Shown: positions 51,938 through 61,103 of the stretch, one piece after another
How the letters are laid out: each line of letters opens with the position of its first letter
Numbering within the stretch: the first letter of the stretch is position 1
NCBI RefSeq assembly: GCF_030244015.1
Contig: NZ_JASSYX010000002.1
Coordinates: 372,001-436,000 of the forward strand
Origin: Pedobacter ginsengisoli
GTDB lineage: Bacteria > Bacteroidota > Bacteroidia > Sphingobacteriales > Sphingobacteriaceae
Reading direction: 5' to 3'
DNA: 64,000 bases
Position numbers and translations under genes: made by a program
Notes under the pieces: model-generated
Seen by the model: the letters and a program-made list of their open reading frames with translations, nothing else
Database searches by the model: none
Told to the model about the DNA's origin: nothing

Positions 51938-52125
51938 AAAGCAGATTTTTTAAAAAATATTATACTGATCACTAAAGCAATTGTTTGATTGAAATTGGTT
52001 GTCTCACAGTTATTTCTGTTTGAAAATCGAAAGAGTGGGTTTATAGACAGATATTGAAAAAGGGTTTTTGGATGATTAAATTGGCTAAAAAGTTTCAAAT
52101 CATTTTCAAAATGGTTTGGAACTTG

Positions 52126-52133
52126 TATATTTG
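52126..52133 (+). promoter_or_regulatory. -7 box of the second tRNA-Gly
   Basis: A perfect TATATTTG lies 46 nt before the tRNA; no clear -33 TTTG is present (TTTT/TTTC at the expected place). Confidence 0.5.
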
Positions 52134-52179
52134 CAAGCACAATAAAAATGCCTGACCTATTTACAGGATAAATACCAAT

Positions 52180-52252
<73 letters not shown>

Positions 52253-52256
52253 CATT

Positions 52257-52290
52257 AAAAAAAGCCTTCCCGACAGAAGGCTTTTTTTTA
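52257..52290 (+). terminator. Terminator after tRNA-Gly copy 2
   Basis: A stem of AAAGCCTTC and GAAGGCTTT around CCGACA is followed by eight T; the A-rich left flank would also serve the convergent minus-strand gene. Confidence 0.93.
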
Positions 52291-52330
52291 TTGGTTGTTT
52301 TTTTAGTGGAATTACCAGTTTTTAAGATAA

Positions 52331-53038
52331 CTAGAAGTTTGGCTTTAATACATATTTCTCGTAGAACCTGAAGATGTGTTCGGTCGCTTCTTCTGCTGTA
52401 TCTACCAGTCTGAACAGATTTAAATCTTCTGCGTGAATGTTATGTTCTTTTTCCAGCATCGTCGTTTTAATCCATTCTACCAGGCCGCCCCAGTATTCTT
52501 TGCCGACAAGGACGATCGGGAACCTGGCGATCTTTCCGGTCTGGATGAGCGTGATTGCTTCAAACATTTCGTCCATGGTACCCATGCCACCCGGCAGTAC
52601 GATGAAGCCCTGTGAGTATTTCATGAACATTACTTTTCTGATGAAAAAATAATCGAACTCGAGCAGTTTATTGTGATCAATATATTTATTGTGAAACTGC
52701 TCAAAAGGCAGTTCTATGTTTAATCCGACTGATTTACCGCCGTTGGTGTGCGCACCTTTGTTACCGGCTTCCATAATGCCCGGACCACCGCCGGTGATCA
52801 CACCATAGCCTCTGTCGGTCAGGAGCCTGCCGCATTCCACCGCTATCTCATAATACTTATTGGTTTCCGCTGTTCTCGCTGATCCAAATATGGATACACA
52901 GGGACCTATTCTTGCGAGTTTCTCAAAGCCGTCAACGAATTCGGCCATGATCTTAAAGATCTGCCAGGAATCGGTTACCTTTATTTCCTGCCAGTTTTTG
53001 TTTTCAAATGCACTTCTTATTTTCTCTTCACTTGTCAT
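52331..53038 (-). CDS. LOG family protein (TIGR00730-type Rossmann fold)
   Basis: A 235-residue protein with the LOG signature PGGMGTMDE near residue 148 and GGGPGIMEAGNKGA at about 80. Plant LOG proteins release cytokinins from their ribotides, and several bacterial members act as nucleotide 5'-monophosphate phosphoribohydrolases. The precise substrate here is unknown. It lies 18 nt downstream of the symporter gene on the same strand and may share its transcript. Confidence 0.88.
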   Translation of the reverse strand: MTSEEKIRSAFENKNWQEIKVTDSWQIFKIMAEFVDGFEKLARIGPCVSIFGSARTAETNKYYEIAVECGRLLTDRGYGVITGGGPGIMEAGNKGAHTNGGKSVGLNIELPFEQFHNKYIDHNKLLEFDYFFIRKVMFMKYSQGFIVLPGGMGTMDEMFEAITLIQTGKIARFPIVLVGKEYWGGLVEWIKTTMLEKEHNIHAEDLNLFRLVDTAEEATEHIFRFYEKYVLKPNF

Positions 53039-53056
53039 GCGATAGGTATTTCAGAA

Positions 53057-54565
53057 TTAAAATTTGGTTTGCTGGTCCGTTCTTTTGCTGATCAGCAGTA
53101 ATCCGATAAAGGTAATCAGTCCATTTATTAAAATGAGTTCAACACTAAATGTATAGCCGCCCAGCAATGTTGCAGAATTGTCATTCAATATGTAGCACAG
53201 GGCCGGGGACAGGATGCAGATGACAGGGACGAATTTGTCATGCAGGCCTCTGTTTCTTACAAACAATCCGAAACTGTACAAACCTAACAACGGACCGTAG
53301 GTGTAAGAGGCTACTTTAAAGATGCCCTTCACCACAGATTCGTCATTAAACGCATTGAACAGGATAATGGTGACGAACATCAGCAGAGAAAAGGCAACAT
53401 GCACAGTATGGCGTTTGCTGACAGATTCTCTGGAGTTTTGCTGATCCCCTTTATCCATTTGAAGAAAGTCAACACAAAAGGAGGTGGTGAGCGCGGTCAG
53501 CGCAGAATCTGTCGTTGCAAAAGTGGCTGCCGTGAGCCCCAGCATAAAAATAATGGCTGGTACAACACTCAGGTGGTTCAGGGCAATTTCCGGAAAAAGG
53601 AAATCTGTCCTTGGTTTTCCGGTGATATGGTCCAATGGGATCTCTATTCCGTTTTTGGTGGCAAATATATACAGCAACGCACCCACACTAAGAAAGAAAA
53701 TATTGAGCACGACAAAGATCCCGGTGAAGGTGAACATGTTCTTCTGGGCTTCACCGATAGTTTTCATACTCAGGTTCTTTTGCATCAGGTCCTGGTCAAG
53801 GCCGGTCATCGCGATGGTCACAAATATACCCCCGATAAATGCTTTGCTGAAATGAAAGCCGTTGGTCAGGAAGTCATCAAAGAAAAAGATCCTGGAATAG
53901 CCACTGTTTTTAATGGTTTCAAAAGTTTGCGGAATGTCCAGGTTCAGACTGCTGCAAATGAAATAAAGGGTCAGGAAGACAGAAAGCACCAGGAAAAATG
54001 TCTGCAAGGTATCAGTGATGATGATGGTCTTTAAACCTCCTTTAAAGGTGTAGGACCAGATCAGCAGAAGTGAGATCAGAACTGTAGCCCAGAAGGGAAC
54101 TCCATAGCTGTCAAAAATAAAGCGTTGAAGGACGATAACCACCAGGTACAGTCTGAACGCGGAACCGATAGTGCGGCTGATCAGAAATATGGATGCTGCA
54201 GTTTTATAACTGTAATGTCCAAGCCGCTGCTCTATGTAGCTGTAAATAGAGGTGAGGTTCATCCGGTAATAGAGCGGCAGCAACACCGTTGCAATAATGA
54301 TAAATCCTACAGCGTTTCCCAATATGAACTGGAAGTATTGAAATTGGTTGCCGGCAGGCGCGCCAACTTCTCCGGGTACGGAAATGAAGGTCACTCCGGA
54401 TAGTGCGGTGCCGATCATTCCGAAAGCCACCAGATACCATTTGGAGTTTCTATTGGCCACAAAAAAGGTAGAGTTATCTGATGACTTTTTTGAAGTTGCA
54501 AATGCAATAATGATCAGAATAAGGAAGTAACCAATTAAAAAAGACAGTAGTATCGCCGGACTCAT
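53057..54565 (-). CDS. Sodium:solute symporter (SSS family)
   Basis: A 502-residue membrane protein with about 13 hydrophobic segments. FGMIGTALSGVTFISVPGEVG near the N-terminus and AATFATTDSALTALTTSFCVDF near residue 355 are typical of the SSS family (the sodium-site Ser/Thr helix). Substrates in the family range from sugars to sialic acid and proline; nothing here decides which. Divergent from recR. Confidence 0.88.
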   Translation of the reverse strand: MSPAILLSFLIGYFLILIIIAFATSKKSSDNSTFFVANRNSKWYLVAFGMIGTALSGVTFISVPGEVGAPAGNQFQYFQFILGNAVGFIIIATVLLPLYYRMNLTSIYSYIEQRLGHYSYKTAASIFLISRTIGSAFRLYLVVIVLQRFIFDSYGVPFWATVLISLLLIWSYTFKGGLKTIIITDTLQTFFLVLSVFLTLYFICSSLNLDIPQTFETIKNSGYSRIFFFDDFLTNGFHFSKAFIGGIFVTIAMTGLDQDLMQKNLSMKTIGEAQKNMFTFTGIFVVLNIFFLSVGALLYIFATKNGIEIPLDHITGKPRTDFLFPEIALNHLSVVPAIIFMLGLTAATFATTDSALTALTTSFCVDFLQMDKGDQQNSRESVSKRHTVHVAFSLLMFVTIILFNAFNDESVVKGIFKVASYTYGPLLGLYSFGLFVRNRGLHDKFVPVICILSPALCYILNDNSATLLGGYTFSVELILINGLITFIGLLLISKRTDQQTKF

Positions 54566-54634
54566 AAGCTGGGTTTGTTAAGGTTCTAAATGTAAGAAAC
54601 CATCATGAGTTTCCGCACATAATTGCTCAAATTT

Positions 54635-54645
54635 ATCTAAGTTTG
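54635..54645 (+). promoter_or_regulatory. ATCTAAGTTTG box directly before recR
   Basis: ATCTAAGTTTG (TAAGTTTG as -7 match) ends 4 nt before the recR ATG, the same spacing as at the DUF502 gene. No -33 TTTG is seen. It would produce a nearly leaderless mRNA. Confidence 0.4.
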
Positions 54646-54649
54646 TAAA

Positions 54650-55267
54650 ATGAACTTTTCTTCTAAACTGCTTGAAGACGCTGTTAATGAATTCTCGAAA
54701 CTGCCCGGTGTAGGTCAGAAGACTGCGCTGCGGTTGGTTTTGCATTTGCTGAACAAAGATCAGGAAGAGGTGTCACATTTCGGCAATTCGATCATCCGGC
54801 TTAGAAATGAAATCAAACACTGCACTGTCTGTCATAACATTTCTGATCATCAAATTTGTGAGATCTGTACAGCAGTTAAACGCGACAAAGAAGTGATTTG
54901 CGTAGTGGAAGATACCCGGGATGTGATGGCTGTAGAAAACACGTCTCAATATTTTGGAGTATATCATGTACTGGGCGGACTGATCTCTCCGATGGACGGC
55001 ATTGGTCCTTCTGATCTGTTTATCGATTCCCTGGTGCAGCGTGTGGCTACTACCCCTGTAAAAGAAGTGATCCTGGCACTTAGTGCGACCATGGAAGGCG
55101 ATACGACTCTTTTTTATCTGTATAAAAGACTAAAGGACTTTCAGATCCCAATCACGACCATTGCCAGGGGTATTGCTTTTGGAGGCGAGCTGGAGTATGC
55201 CGATGAGATCACACTGGGCAGATCAATAGTGACCAGGGTGCCTTATGAAAACTCATTAATTAAATAG
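54650..55267 (+). CDS. recR: Recombination protein RecR
   Basis: RecR works with RecO and RecF to load RecA at gaps. The 205-aa product has an N-terminal helix-hairpin-helix ([13 protein letters not shown]), a C4 zinc motif ([16 protein letters not shown], residues about 59-74), a Toprim domain ([15 protein letters not shown]) and the C-terminal [20 protein letters not shown]. Length is normal. The SDR gene starts 4 nt after its stop. Confidence 0.96.
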   Translation: MNFSSKLLEDAVNEFSKLPGVGQKTALRLVLHLLNKDQEEVSHFGNSIIRLRNEIKHCTVCHNISDHQICEICTAVKRDKEVICVVEDTRDVMAVENTSQYFGVYHVLGGLISPMDGIGPSDLFIDSLVQRVATTPVKEVILALSATMEGDTTLFYLYKRLKDFQIPITTIARGIAFGGELEYADEITLGRSIVTRVPYENSLIK

Positions 55268-55271
55268 CTGA

Positions 55272-56087
55272 ATGGATTTTAAGAATAAAGTAGTCATCAT
55301 CACCGGGGCATCATCAGGTATCGGCAAAGCTTGTGCTGAAGAATTTGCCAAACGGGGTACAGATCTGGTGCTTGCTGCCAGGCAATATGTTACGCTTTGT
55401 GAAATCAGTGCTGACCTGGAAAAAAGATACGGCATCAGAGCAGTTGCTGTGCAGACAGACGTAAGTAAGGAGGAAGATTGTGAATTGCTGGTAAAACAGT
55501 CGATAGTCACTTATGGGAAAATAGACATTTTGGTGAACAATGCGGGCCTGTCTATGCGGGCACTGTTTAATGAAGTAGATCTCTCTGTGCTGAAGCACCT
55601 GATGGATGTGAATTTCTGGGGAACGGTCTATTGCACAAAATATGCTTTGCCTGAAATTTTGAAAACCAGAGGCAGTGTGATTGGTGTATCTTCTATTGCG
55701 GGTTATAGAGGTTTGCCCGGACGCACGGGTTATTCTGCTTCCAAATTTGCCATGAACGGTTTTATGGAGTCGCTGCGCACTGAACTGTTGAAATCGGGGG
55801 TACACGTGATGGTGGCATGCCCGGGTTTTACGACCTCAAATATCCGCGTAGCGGCACTGGCGAAGGACGGTGCGGTACATGGGGAAACGAGTATGGAAGA
55901 AGGTAAAATGATGACCCCGGAAGAGGTGGCAATCACAATAGTGGATGGAATTGCTGCGAGAAAACGGACGCTGGTGATGACCGGACAGGGCAAACTTACG
56001 GTTTGGATCAATAAGTTGTTACCTGCGTTGGCCGATAAACTGGTGTTTTCTCATTTCACAAAAGAGAAAAATGCCCTCATCAAATAA
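55272..56087 (+). CDS. SDR family oxidoreductase
   Basis: A 271-residue short-chain dehydrogenase/reductase. The cofactor loop is TGASSGIGKA at residues 10-19, NNAG lies near residue 90, and the catalytic Ser-Tyr-Lys are in GVSSIAGYRG and GYSASKFA (about residues 138-160). The C-terminal end is of the type found in enzymes acting on lipids or sugars, but the substrate cannot be told. It is co-directional with recR (4-nt gap) and sits upstream of the trp attenuator. Confidence 0.88.
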   Translation: MDFKNKVVIITGASSGIGKACAEEFAKRGTDLVLAARQYVTLCEISADLEKRYGIRAVAVQTDVSKEEDCELLVKQSIVTYGKIDILVNNAGLSMRALFNEVDLSVLKHLMDVNFWGTVYCTKYALPEILKTRGSVIGVSSIAGYRGLPGRTGYSASKFAMNGFMESLRTELLKSGVHVMVACPGFTTSNIRVAALAKDGAVHGETSMEEGKMMTPEEVAITIVDGIAARKRTLVMTGQGKLTVWINKLLPALADKLVFSHFTKEKNALIK

Positions 56088-56102
56088 TTTTTTCAAGAAA
56101 CA

Positions 56103-56134
56103 TTTGTTGTTTCGCAAAAACAATTCCATATTTG
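56103..56134 (+). promoter_or_regulatory. trp operon promoter
   Basis: TTTG at 56103-56106, a 20-bp spacer and CATATTTG at 56127-56134 (one mismatch from TAnnTTTG). The predicted transcript begins about 56139-56142, only a few nt before the leader peptide ATG. Confidence 0.7.
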
Positions 56135-56142
56135 CTGCAGAA

Positions 56143-56196
56143 ATGATACAAAAAAACGGACATAACATTTGGTGGTGGCACAGCGCAATAGCGTAG
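56143..56196 (+). CDS. trpL: trp operon leader peptide
   Basis: A 17-codon frame encodes MIQKNGHNIWWWHSAIA, with three consecutive Trp codons (56170-56178), and stops at TAG 56194-56196. It lies between a promoter and a terminator hairpin, in front of trpDFBA. Translation would stall at the TGG codons when charged tRNA-Trp is scarce. Peptides of this kind are known from trp operons of other bacteria; this one is identified here by context and codon content only. Confidence 0.85.
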   Translation: MIQKNGHNIWWWHSAIA

Positions 56197-56270
56197 TGTA
56201 ACCCTGTATTTGAACGTTTTATTTTATATAAAAAGATTTTGAGGGTTGCTATAAGGCAGCCCTTTTTTTG
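56179..56270 (+). promoter_or_regulatory. trp attenuator: alternative antiterminator and terminator
   Basis: Terminator: AGGGTTGC (56242-56249) pairs with GCAGCCCT (56256-56263), loop of 6, then seven T. Antiterminator: GTAACCCT (56198-56205) pairs with the same AGGGTTGC over 8 bp with one G-T pair, so the two folds exclude one another. A shorter pairing between 56179-56186 (CACAGCGC) and 56191-56198 (GCGTAGTG) could hide the antiterminator arm. A ribosome stalled at the Trp codons would cover 56179-56190 and free it, allowing read-through. The following 56271-56353 has no other element. Confidence 0.85.
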
Positions 56271-56353
56271 TTTCGGACAATTTGAAGCTGCTGCAAACCA
56301 TTTAGCATAGCGTAAAAAAACAATTAAAAACTTCCGGTGAGGAAGAAACGGAT

Positions 56354-57346
56354 ATGAAAAAGATATTAAACCATTTATTTGAAAACAAGACTTTTAGCAG
56401 GAACGAAGCACAAAAGATACTGACTTCGATCGCATTGGGTGAATTCAACAGCTCACAGATCGCAGCTTTTATTACTGCCTATGGCATGCGAAATATTACC
56501 GTAGCAGAATTGCAGGGTTTTCGTGATGCGATGCTTGACCTTTGTGTGAAACTTGATTTTTCTGATTATGAACTGGTAGACCTTTGCGGCACGGGGGGCG
56601 ACGGTAAGGATACTTTTAACATTTCGACACTTGCTTCATTTGTAGTTGCCGGAACAGGAAATAAAGTAGCGAAACATGGCAACTATGGTGTATCCTCAGG
56701 CTGCGGGTCTTCTAACGTAATGGAATATCTGGGCTATACATTTACCAATGATCAGGATACTTTAAAGCGCAGTCTGGATACAGCCGGTATTTGTTTTATA
56801 CATGCACCGCTGTTTAATCCGGCAATGAAAACGGTAGCACCGATCCGTAAGGAGTTGGGTGTGAAGACATTTTTTAATATGCTTGGGCCAATGGTGAATC
56901 CGGCGCAGCCAAAAAACCAGATTGTTGGGGTATTCAGCCTGGAACTTGCCCGTTTATATGCCTATTTGTATCAGGACACCGACAAGAACTATATGATATT
57001 ACATGCGGTGGATGGTTTTGATGAAGTGTCGCTTACCTGCGATTTTAAAACATTCAGCAAGAGTGGTGAGGCATTGGTAACTACAGCTGATCTGGGGTTT
57101 ACCCAAATTGAAGAGGGTGCGATAAAGGGTGGTGACACTGTAGAATCATCTGCAAAGATCTTTATGGATGTGTTGAATGGTGCAGGTACTGAGGCGCAGC
57201 AAAATGTAGTGCTTTGTAACGCTGCGCTGGCTCTGCAGACCATTGACAGCACTAAATCCTTTGCAGATTGTTTTTACGCAGCGGAGGAATCGCTAATTGG
57301 TAAAAAAGCATTAAGCAGCTTTAAAGCGCTGACAGGAAGGTCATGA
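56354..57346 (+). CDS. trpD: Anthranilate phosphoribosyltransferase
   Basis: TrpD joins anthranilate and PRPP in tryptophan synthesis. The 330-aa product has the PRPP-binding signature DLCGTGGDGKDTFNIST near residue 77, then KHGNYGVSSGCGSSNVMEYLG, with the anthranilate-site region GPMVNPAQPKNQIVGVF. Length is normal and no TrpG domain is fused. It is the first gene of trpDFBA and overlaps trpF by 4 nt. Confidence 0.95.
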   Translation: MKKILNHLFENKTFSRNEAQKILTSIALGEFNSSQIAAFITAYGMRNITVAELQGFRDAMLDLCVKLDFSDYELVDLCGTGGDGKDTFNISTLASFVVAGTGNKVAKHGNYGVSSGCGSSNVMEYLGYTFTNDQDTLKRSLDTAGICFIHAPLFNPAMKTVAPIRKELGVKTFFNMLGPMVNPAQPKNQIVGVFSLELARLYAYLYQDTDKNYMILHAVDGFDEVSLTCDFKTFSKSGEALVTTADLGFTQIEEGAIKGGDTVESSAKIFMDVLNGAGTEAQQNVVLCNAALALQTIDSTKSFADCFYAAEESLIGKKALSSFKALTGRS

Positions 57347-57975
57347 AGCTCAGACTGAAAATATGCGGAATGAAGGTGCCTTCAAATATTTTAGAGGTGG
57401 CTGCTTTGCAACCGGACTATATGGGTTTTATATTTTATAAGCAGTCAAAAAGGTATGCAGGCGGACTTTCTGCTGAACTGCTGGAAGATTTGCCTCTGAA
57501 TATAAAAAAGACCGGGGTGTTTGTGGATGAAAGTTTGTCTGTTGCAGCGAAATTCGTGACAGAATTTGGTTTCAGTGCAATACAGCTTCACGGTGCCGAG
57601 ACTCCGGAATATTGCCTGGAGTTAAAAGAGGTTCTTCCCCAGGGAACAGAAATCATTAAAGCCTTCGGAGTGGATGAACGCTTTGATTTCGCTCAGCTGA
57701 GGGCTTATGAGGCTGTGGTTGACTATTTTTTGTTTGATACCCAAACACCCGGTCATGGCGGCTCAGGTAAGGTGTTCAATTGGAGTCTGCTGGCCCGGTA
57801 CGAACTGGGTAAGCCTTATTTTCTGAGCGGAGGAATAGGACCGGAACATGCCGAAGACATCGGCAACCTAAAAGATAAACGGCTTTATGCCATAGATGTG
57901 AACAGCAGGTTTGAGCTGGAGCCGGGTTTGAAGCAAATTGATAAACTGAACGATTTTAAGAATAAACTACTATGA
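57343..57975 (+). CDS. trpF: Phosphoribosylanthranilate isomerase
   Basis: A 210-residue TIM-barrel isomerase converting PRA to CdRP. Signature segments are [11 protein letters not shown] at the N-terminus (catalytic Cys), [26 protein letters not shown], and the general acid Asp in [19 protein letters not shown], followed by [11 protein letters not shown]. The gene overlaps trpD and trpB by 4 nt each, indicating translational coupling. A separate trpC is not found in the window. Confidence 0.95.
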   Translation: MKLRLKICGMKVPSNILEVAALQPDYMGFIFYKQSKRYAGGLSAELLEDLPLNIKKTGVFVDESLSVAAKFVTEFGFSAIQLHGAETPEYCLELKEVLPQGTEIIKAFGVDERFDFAQLRAYEAVVDYFLFDTQTPGHGGSGKVFNWSLLARYELGKPYFLSGGIGPEHAEDIGNLKDKRLYAIDVNSRFELEPGLKQIDKLNDFKNKLL

Positions 57976-59153
57976 GTTATTTTGTAAATGAAAAGGGCTA
58001 CTATGGTGATTTCGGAGGTGCATATATTCCGGAAATGTTGTATCCTAATGTAGAAGAGCTGAGACAGAATTACCTGAAGATCATGGCAGATGAAGATTTC
58101 CAAAAGGAATTTCATCAGCTGCTGAAGGATTATGTCGGAAGGCCCTCGCCTTTGTATCTGGCCAAACGCCTGTCGCAAAAATACAATGCCAATATCTTTT
58201 TGAAAAGAGAAGACCTGAATCATACCGGGGCACACAAGATCAACAATACGATAGGACAGATCCTGCTGGCAGAGAAGCTGGGCAAGAAAAGGATTATTGC
58301 CGAAACTGGTGCCGGCCAGCATGGTGTAGCTACAGCTACGGTCTGTGCTTTACGCGGACTGGAGTGTGTGGTGTATATGGGAGAGGTAGACATTAAACGT
58401 CAGGCGCCTAACGTAGCCAGGATGAAAATGCTCGGAGCCAGGGTAGTTCCCGCGACTTCCGGAAGTAAGACTTTAAAGGACGCGACCAACGAGGCCATGC
58501 GTGACTGGATCAATAATCCGGTAGATACCCACTACATCATTGGTTCTGTTGTGGGGCCGCATCCTTATCCGGATATGGTAGCGAGGTTTCAGTCTGTTAT
58601 ATCAGAAGAAACTAAAAAGCAGCTGATTGAACAGACCGGCAGCGATCAGCCTGATTATGTACTGGCCTGTGTAGGCGGAGGAAGTAATGCCATAGGCATG
58701 TTCTATCATTTTATTGATGATGAAAAAGTAAAACTGGTAGCTGTCGAGGCAGCTGGTAAAGGGGTAGATAGCGGTTTTTCCGCGGCTACAACGGCTTTAG
58801 GACAAGAGGGGGTGCTACATGGCAGCAGGAGCATTTTAATGCAGACACATGACGGACAGGTAGTGGAACCACATTCGGTCTCCGCAGGGCTTGACTATCC
58901 GGGCATCGGCCCTCAGCATGCGCATCTGTTTAAGACTGGACGCGGAAGTTATGTTTCGATCACTGATGATGAATCTTTGCAGGCAGGGCTGCTGCTGACG
59001 CAAATGGAAGGGATCATCCCGGCGATTGAAAGTGCCCATGCCCTTGCGTACCTGGAGAAAATGAAGTTTACGGGTAATGAGAATGTGGTGGTGTGCCTTT
59101 CAGGCCGCGGCGACAAAGACATGGATACCTATATGAAATATTTTGGCTTATAA
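57972..59153 (+). CDS. trpB: Tryptophan synthase beta chain
   Basis: A PLP enzyme that joins indole and serine. The 393-aa product has the PLP-lysine motif [13 protein letters not shown] near residue 85, the [11 protein letters not shown] loop, the phosphate-binding [10 protein letters not shown], and the C-terminal [13 protein letters not shown]. It is the standard TrpB1 type that works in a complex with TrpA, encoded 2 nt downstream. Confidence 0.97.
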   Translation: MSYFVNEKGYYGDFGGAYIPEMLYPNVEELRQNYLKIMADEDFQKEFHQLLKDYVGRPSPLYLAKRLSQKYNANIFLKREDLNHTGAHKINNTIGQILLAEKLGKKRIIAETGAGQHGVATATVCALRGLECVVYMGEVDIKRQAPNVARMKMLGARVVPATSGSKTLKDATNEAMRDWINNPVDTHYIIGSVVGPHPYPDMVARFQSVISEETKKQLIEQTGSDQPDYVLACVGGGSNAIGMFYHFIDDEKVKLVAVEAAGKGVDSGFSAATTALGQEGVLHGSRSILMQTHDGQVVEPHSVSAGLDYPGIGPQHAHLFKTGRGSYVSITDDESLQAGLLLTQMEGIIPAIESAHALAYLEKMKFTGNENVVVCLSGRGDKDMDTYMKYFGL

Positions 59154-59155
59154 CA

Positions 59156-59923
59156 ATGAACAGAATTAAAGAGTTATTTCAGAAAAAGAAAGATATATTA
59201 TCGATTTATTATACAGCAGGTTATCCTTCATTGGGAGATACCGTGGCCATTGCGGAGGCTTTACAGGAGTCGGGGGCGGATTTGCTGGAGATTGGCTTCC
59301 CGTATTCCGACCCGGTTGCGGATGGTCCGACAATACAGGCCAGCAGTAAGCAGGCACTAGATAACGGAATGGATCTGAAGCTGCTGTTTGAACAGTTAAA
59401 GAACCTTCGTGCCAAAGTAACAATACCTGTTTTGTTAATGGGCTATGTAAACCCGATGTTGCAATTTGGCGTGGAAAATTTCTGCAAAGCCTGTGTGGAT
59501 GCAGGGGTGGATGGTTGTATCGTACCTGATCTGCCTATGGTAGAATATGAGGAGCTTTACAAAGCTGTATTTGCAGATCATGGGCTAAGCAATATTTTTT
59601 TAGTAACACCCCAAACCTCTACGGAAAGAATCCATAAGATTGACAGTTTGAGCAATGGCTTTATTTACCTGCTTTCTTCTTCTGCGACTACCGGTCAAAA
59701 TCTTCAGGTTGGCGATACTACAGAGGCTTATTTTTCAAGGATAGCGAATCTTAAGTTAAAGAACCCTACTATGATCGGCTTTGGAATCAGCAGTAAAGAG
59801 ACTTTTAATAAAGCTTGTCAATATGCTAATGGTGCAATTATAGGCAGTGCATTTGTGAAGGCGCTGGATAAAAGCGATGTTCAGGGCAGTGTAAAAAGAT
59901 TTATAAAGGAGTTCAGGCCTTAG
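59156..59923 (+). CDS. trpA: Tryptophan synthase alpha chain
   Basis: TrpA releases indole from indole-3-glycerol phosphate. The 255-aa product shows LEIGFPYSDPVADGPTIQAS with the catalytic Glu and Asp, the PDLPMVEYEEL segment, and LLSSSATTG. The start at 59156 (MNRIKELFQKKK) lies 2 nt after trpB; a longer frame inside trpB is not needed. The gene overlaps the end of the convergent nhaA by 11 nt, so termination must occur within or past nhaA. Confidence 0.95.
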   Translation: MNRIKELFQKKKDILSIYYTAGYPSLGDTVAIAEALQESGADLLEIGFPYSDPVADGPTIQASSKQALDNGMDLKLLFEQLKNLRAKVTIPVLLMGYVNPMLQFGVENFCKACVDAGVDGCIVPDLPMVEYEELYKAVFADHGLSNIFLVTPQTSTERIHKIDSLSNGFIYLLSSSATTGQNLQVGDTTEAYFSRIANLKLKNPTMIGFGISSKETFNKACQYANGAIIGSAFVKALDKSDVQGSVKRFIKEFRP

Positions 59924-61085
59924 TTTTCTTAATCGATTTCAGAAACATAAACCCAATAAGTCCGGATATAACCGAGGCGCAAAGGACAGCAAATTTTGCT
60001 TCGGTTATGTCCATCTCATTGCTGAATGAAAGCAGAGATATAAATATTGACATGGTGAATCCAATGCCGGCAAGCATTCCCAGTCCAATAATGTGTTTCC
60101 AGCCCGAGCCCGAAGGCAAGCTGCCCAGCTTAAACCTGACAGCCAGCCATGAAAATAAGGTCACTCCAATTGTTTTGCCAGCAAAGAGACCCGTGACGAT
60201 GCCTAATCCTAAAGGCGATACCAAGCCTCCCAGCATTTCTTTTTGAAAAGTGATATTGGTGTTTGCCAAAGCGAATATTGGCATGATAAAGTAGTTGACT
60301 GGCCCATTCAGCAAATGTTCCAGTTTTTCCAGCGGAGATTCTGTATTTGTGGTGTTGGTCGGTACCGTAAGTGCGAGCAGTACTCCGGCAATAGTAGCAT
60401 GGATGCCTGAATGATGAATAAAATACCACAATACCATGCCAGGAACCAGATAGAAATAAAGTGGCTTCACCTTGAAGTAGTTAAATATTAAAAGCACCAG
60501 CAATACTCCGCCAGCCCATATTAAATAATCAAAATGGACCTGGTCAGTATAAAAAATGGCAATAACCAATATGGCACCCAGATCATCGACTATTGCCAGT
60601 GCCGCAAGAAATATCTTTAAGGAGGCCGGCACACTTTTGCCCAGCATAGCGATTATGGCCAGTGCGAAAGCGATGTCTGTAGCCATGGGGATACCCCAGC
60701 CGGAGGCTGTCGGGCTGCCACTGTTGAAAATAAAATAGATGAATGCCGGAACCAACATTCCACCTAAGGCAGCTACAACAGGTAATGAAGCTTTTTTTAT
60801 CGAGGAAAGCTCGCCTTCAACCAGTTCCCTTTTGATTTCCAGTCCGACGAGCAAAAAGAAAATAGCCATCAGTGCATCATTTATCCATGCCGCCACAGTA
60901 AATGAGTAGGCTTTTGTTCCAAAAGTAAAACCAAGATCAGTGGAAAGAAGGTTCGAAAACTCTTCTTTATATCCTGAATTTGCAATAGATAAAGATATGA
61001 TTACGCAGACCATAAGCAGTATGCCGCCAATTTGACCGGAGCGGAAAAAATCTCTGAATGCCTGCAGATTAAGTAGTTTGGTCAT
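59913..61085 (-). CDS. nhaA: Na+/H+ antiporter NhaA
   Basis: A 390-residue inner-membrane antiporter with about 11-12 hydrophobic segments. The ion-binding Asp pair is in ALAIVDDLGAILVIAIFYTD, and the N-terminal ANSGYKEEFSNLL and LVGLEIKRELVEGEL with GMLVPAFIYF are diagnostic. It exports sodium in exchange for protons at alkaline pH. The threonylcarbamoyl-AMP synthase gene lies 18 nt upstream on the same strand. The convergent overlap with trpA is unusual for two unrelated operons. Confidence 0.95.
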   Translation of the reverse strand: MTKLLNLQAFRDFFRSGQIGGILLMVCVIISLSIANSGYKEEFSNLLSTDLGFTFGTKAYSFTVAAWINDALMAIFFLLVGLEIKRELVEGELSSIKKASLPVVAALGGMLVPAFIYFIFNSGSPTASGWGIPMATDIAFALAIIAMLGKSVPASLKIFLAALAIVDDLGAILVIAIFYTDQVHFDYLIWAGGVLLVLLIFNYFKVKPLYFYLVPGMVLWYFIHHSGIHATIAGVLLALTVPTNTTNTESPLEKLEHLLNGPVNYFIMPIFALANTNITFQKEMLGGLVSPLGLGIVTGLFAGKTIGVTLFSWLAVRFKLGSLPSGSGWKHIIGLGMLAGIGFTMSIFISLLSFSNEMDITEAKFAVLCASVISGLIGFMFLKSIKKTKA

Positions 61086-61103
61086 GTAAATGAATATAAG
61101 AGA

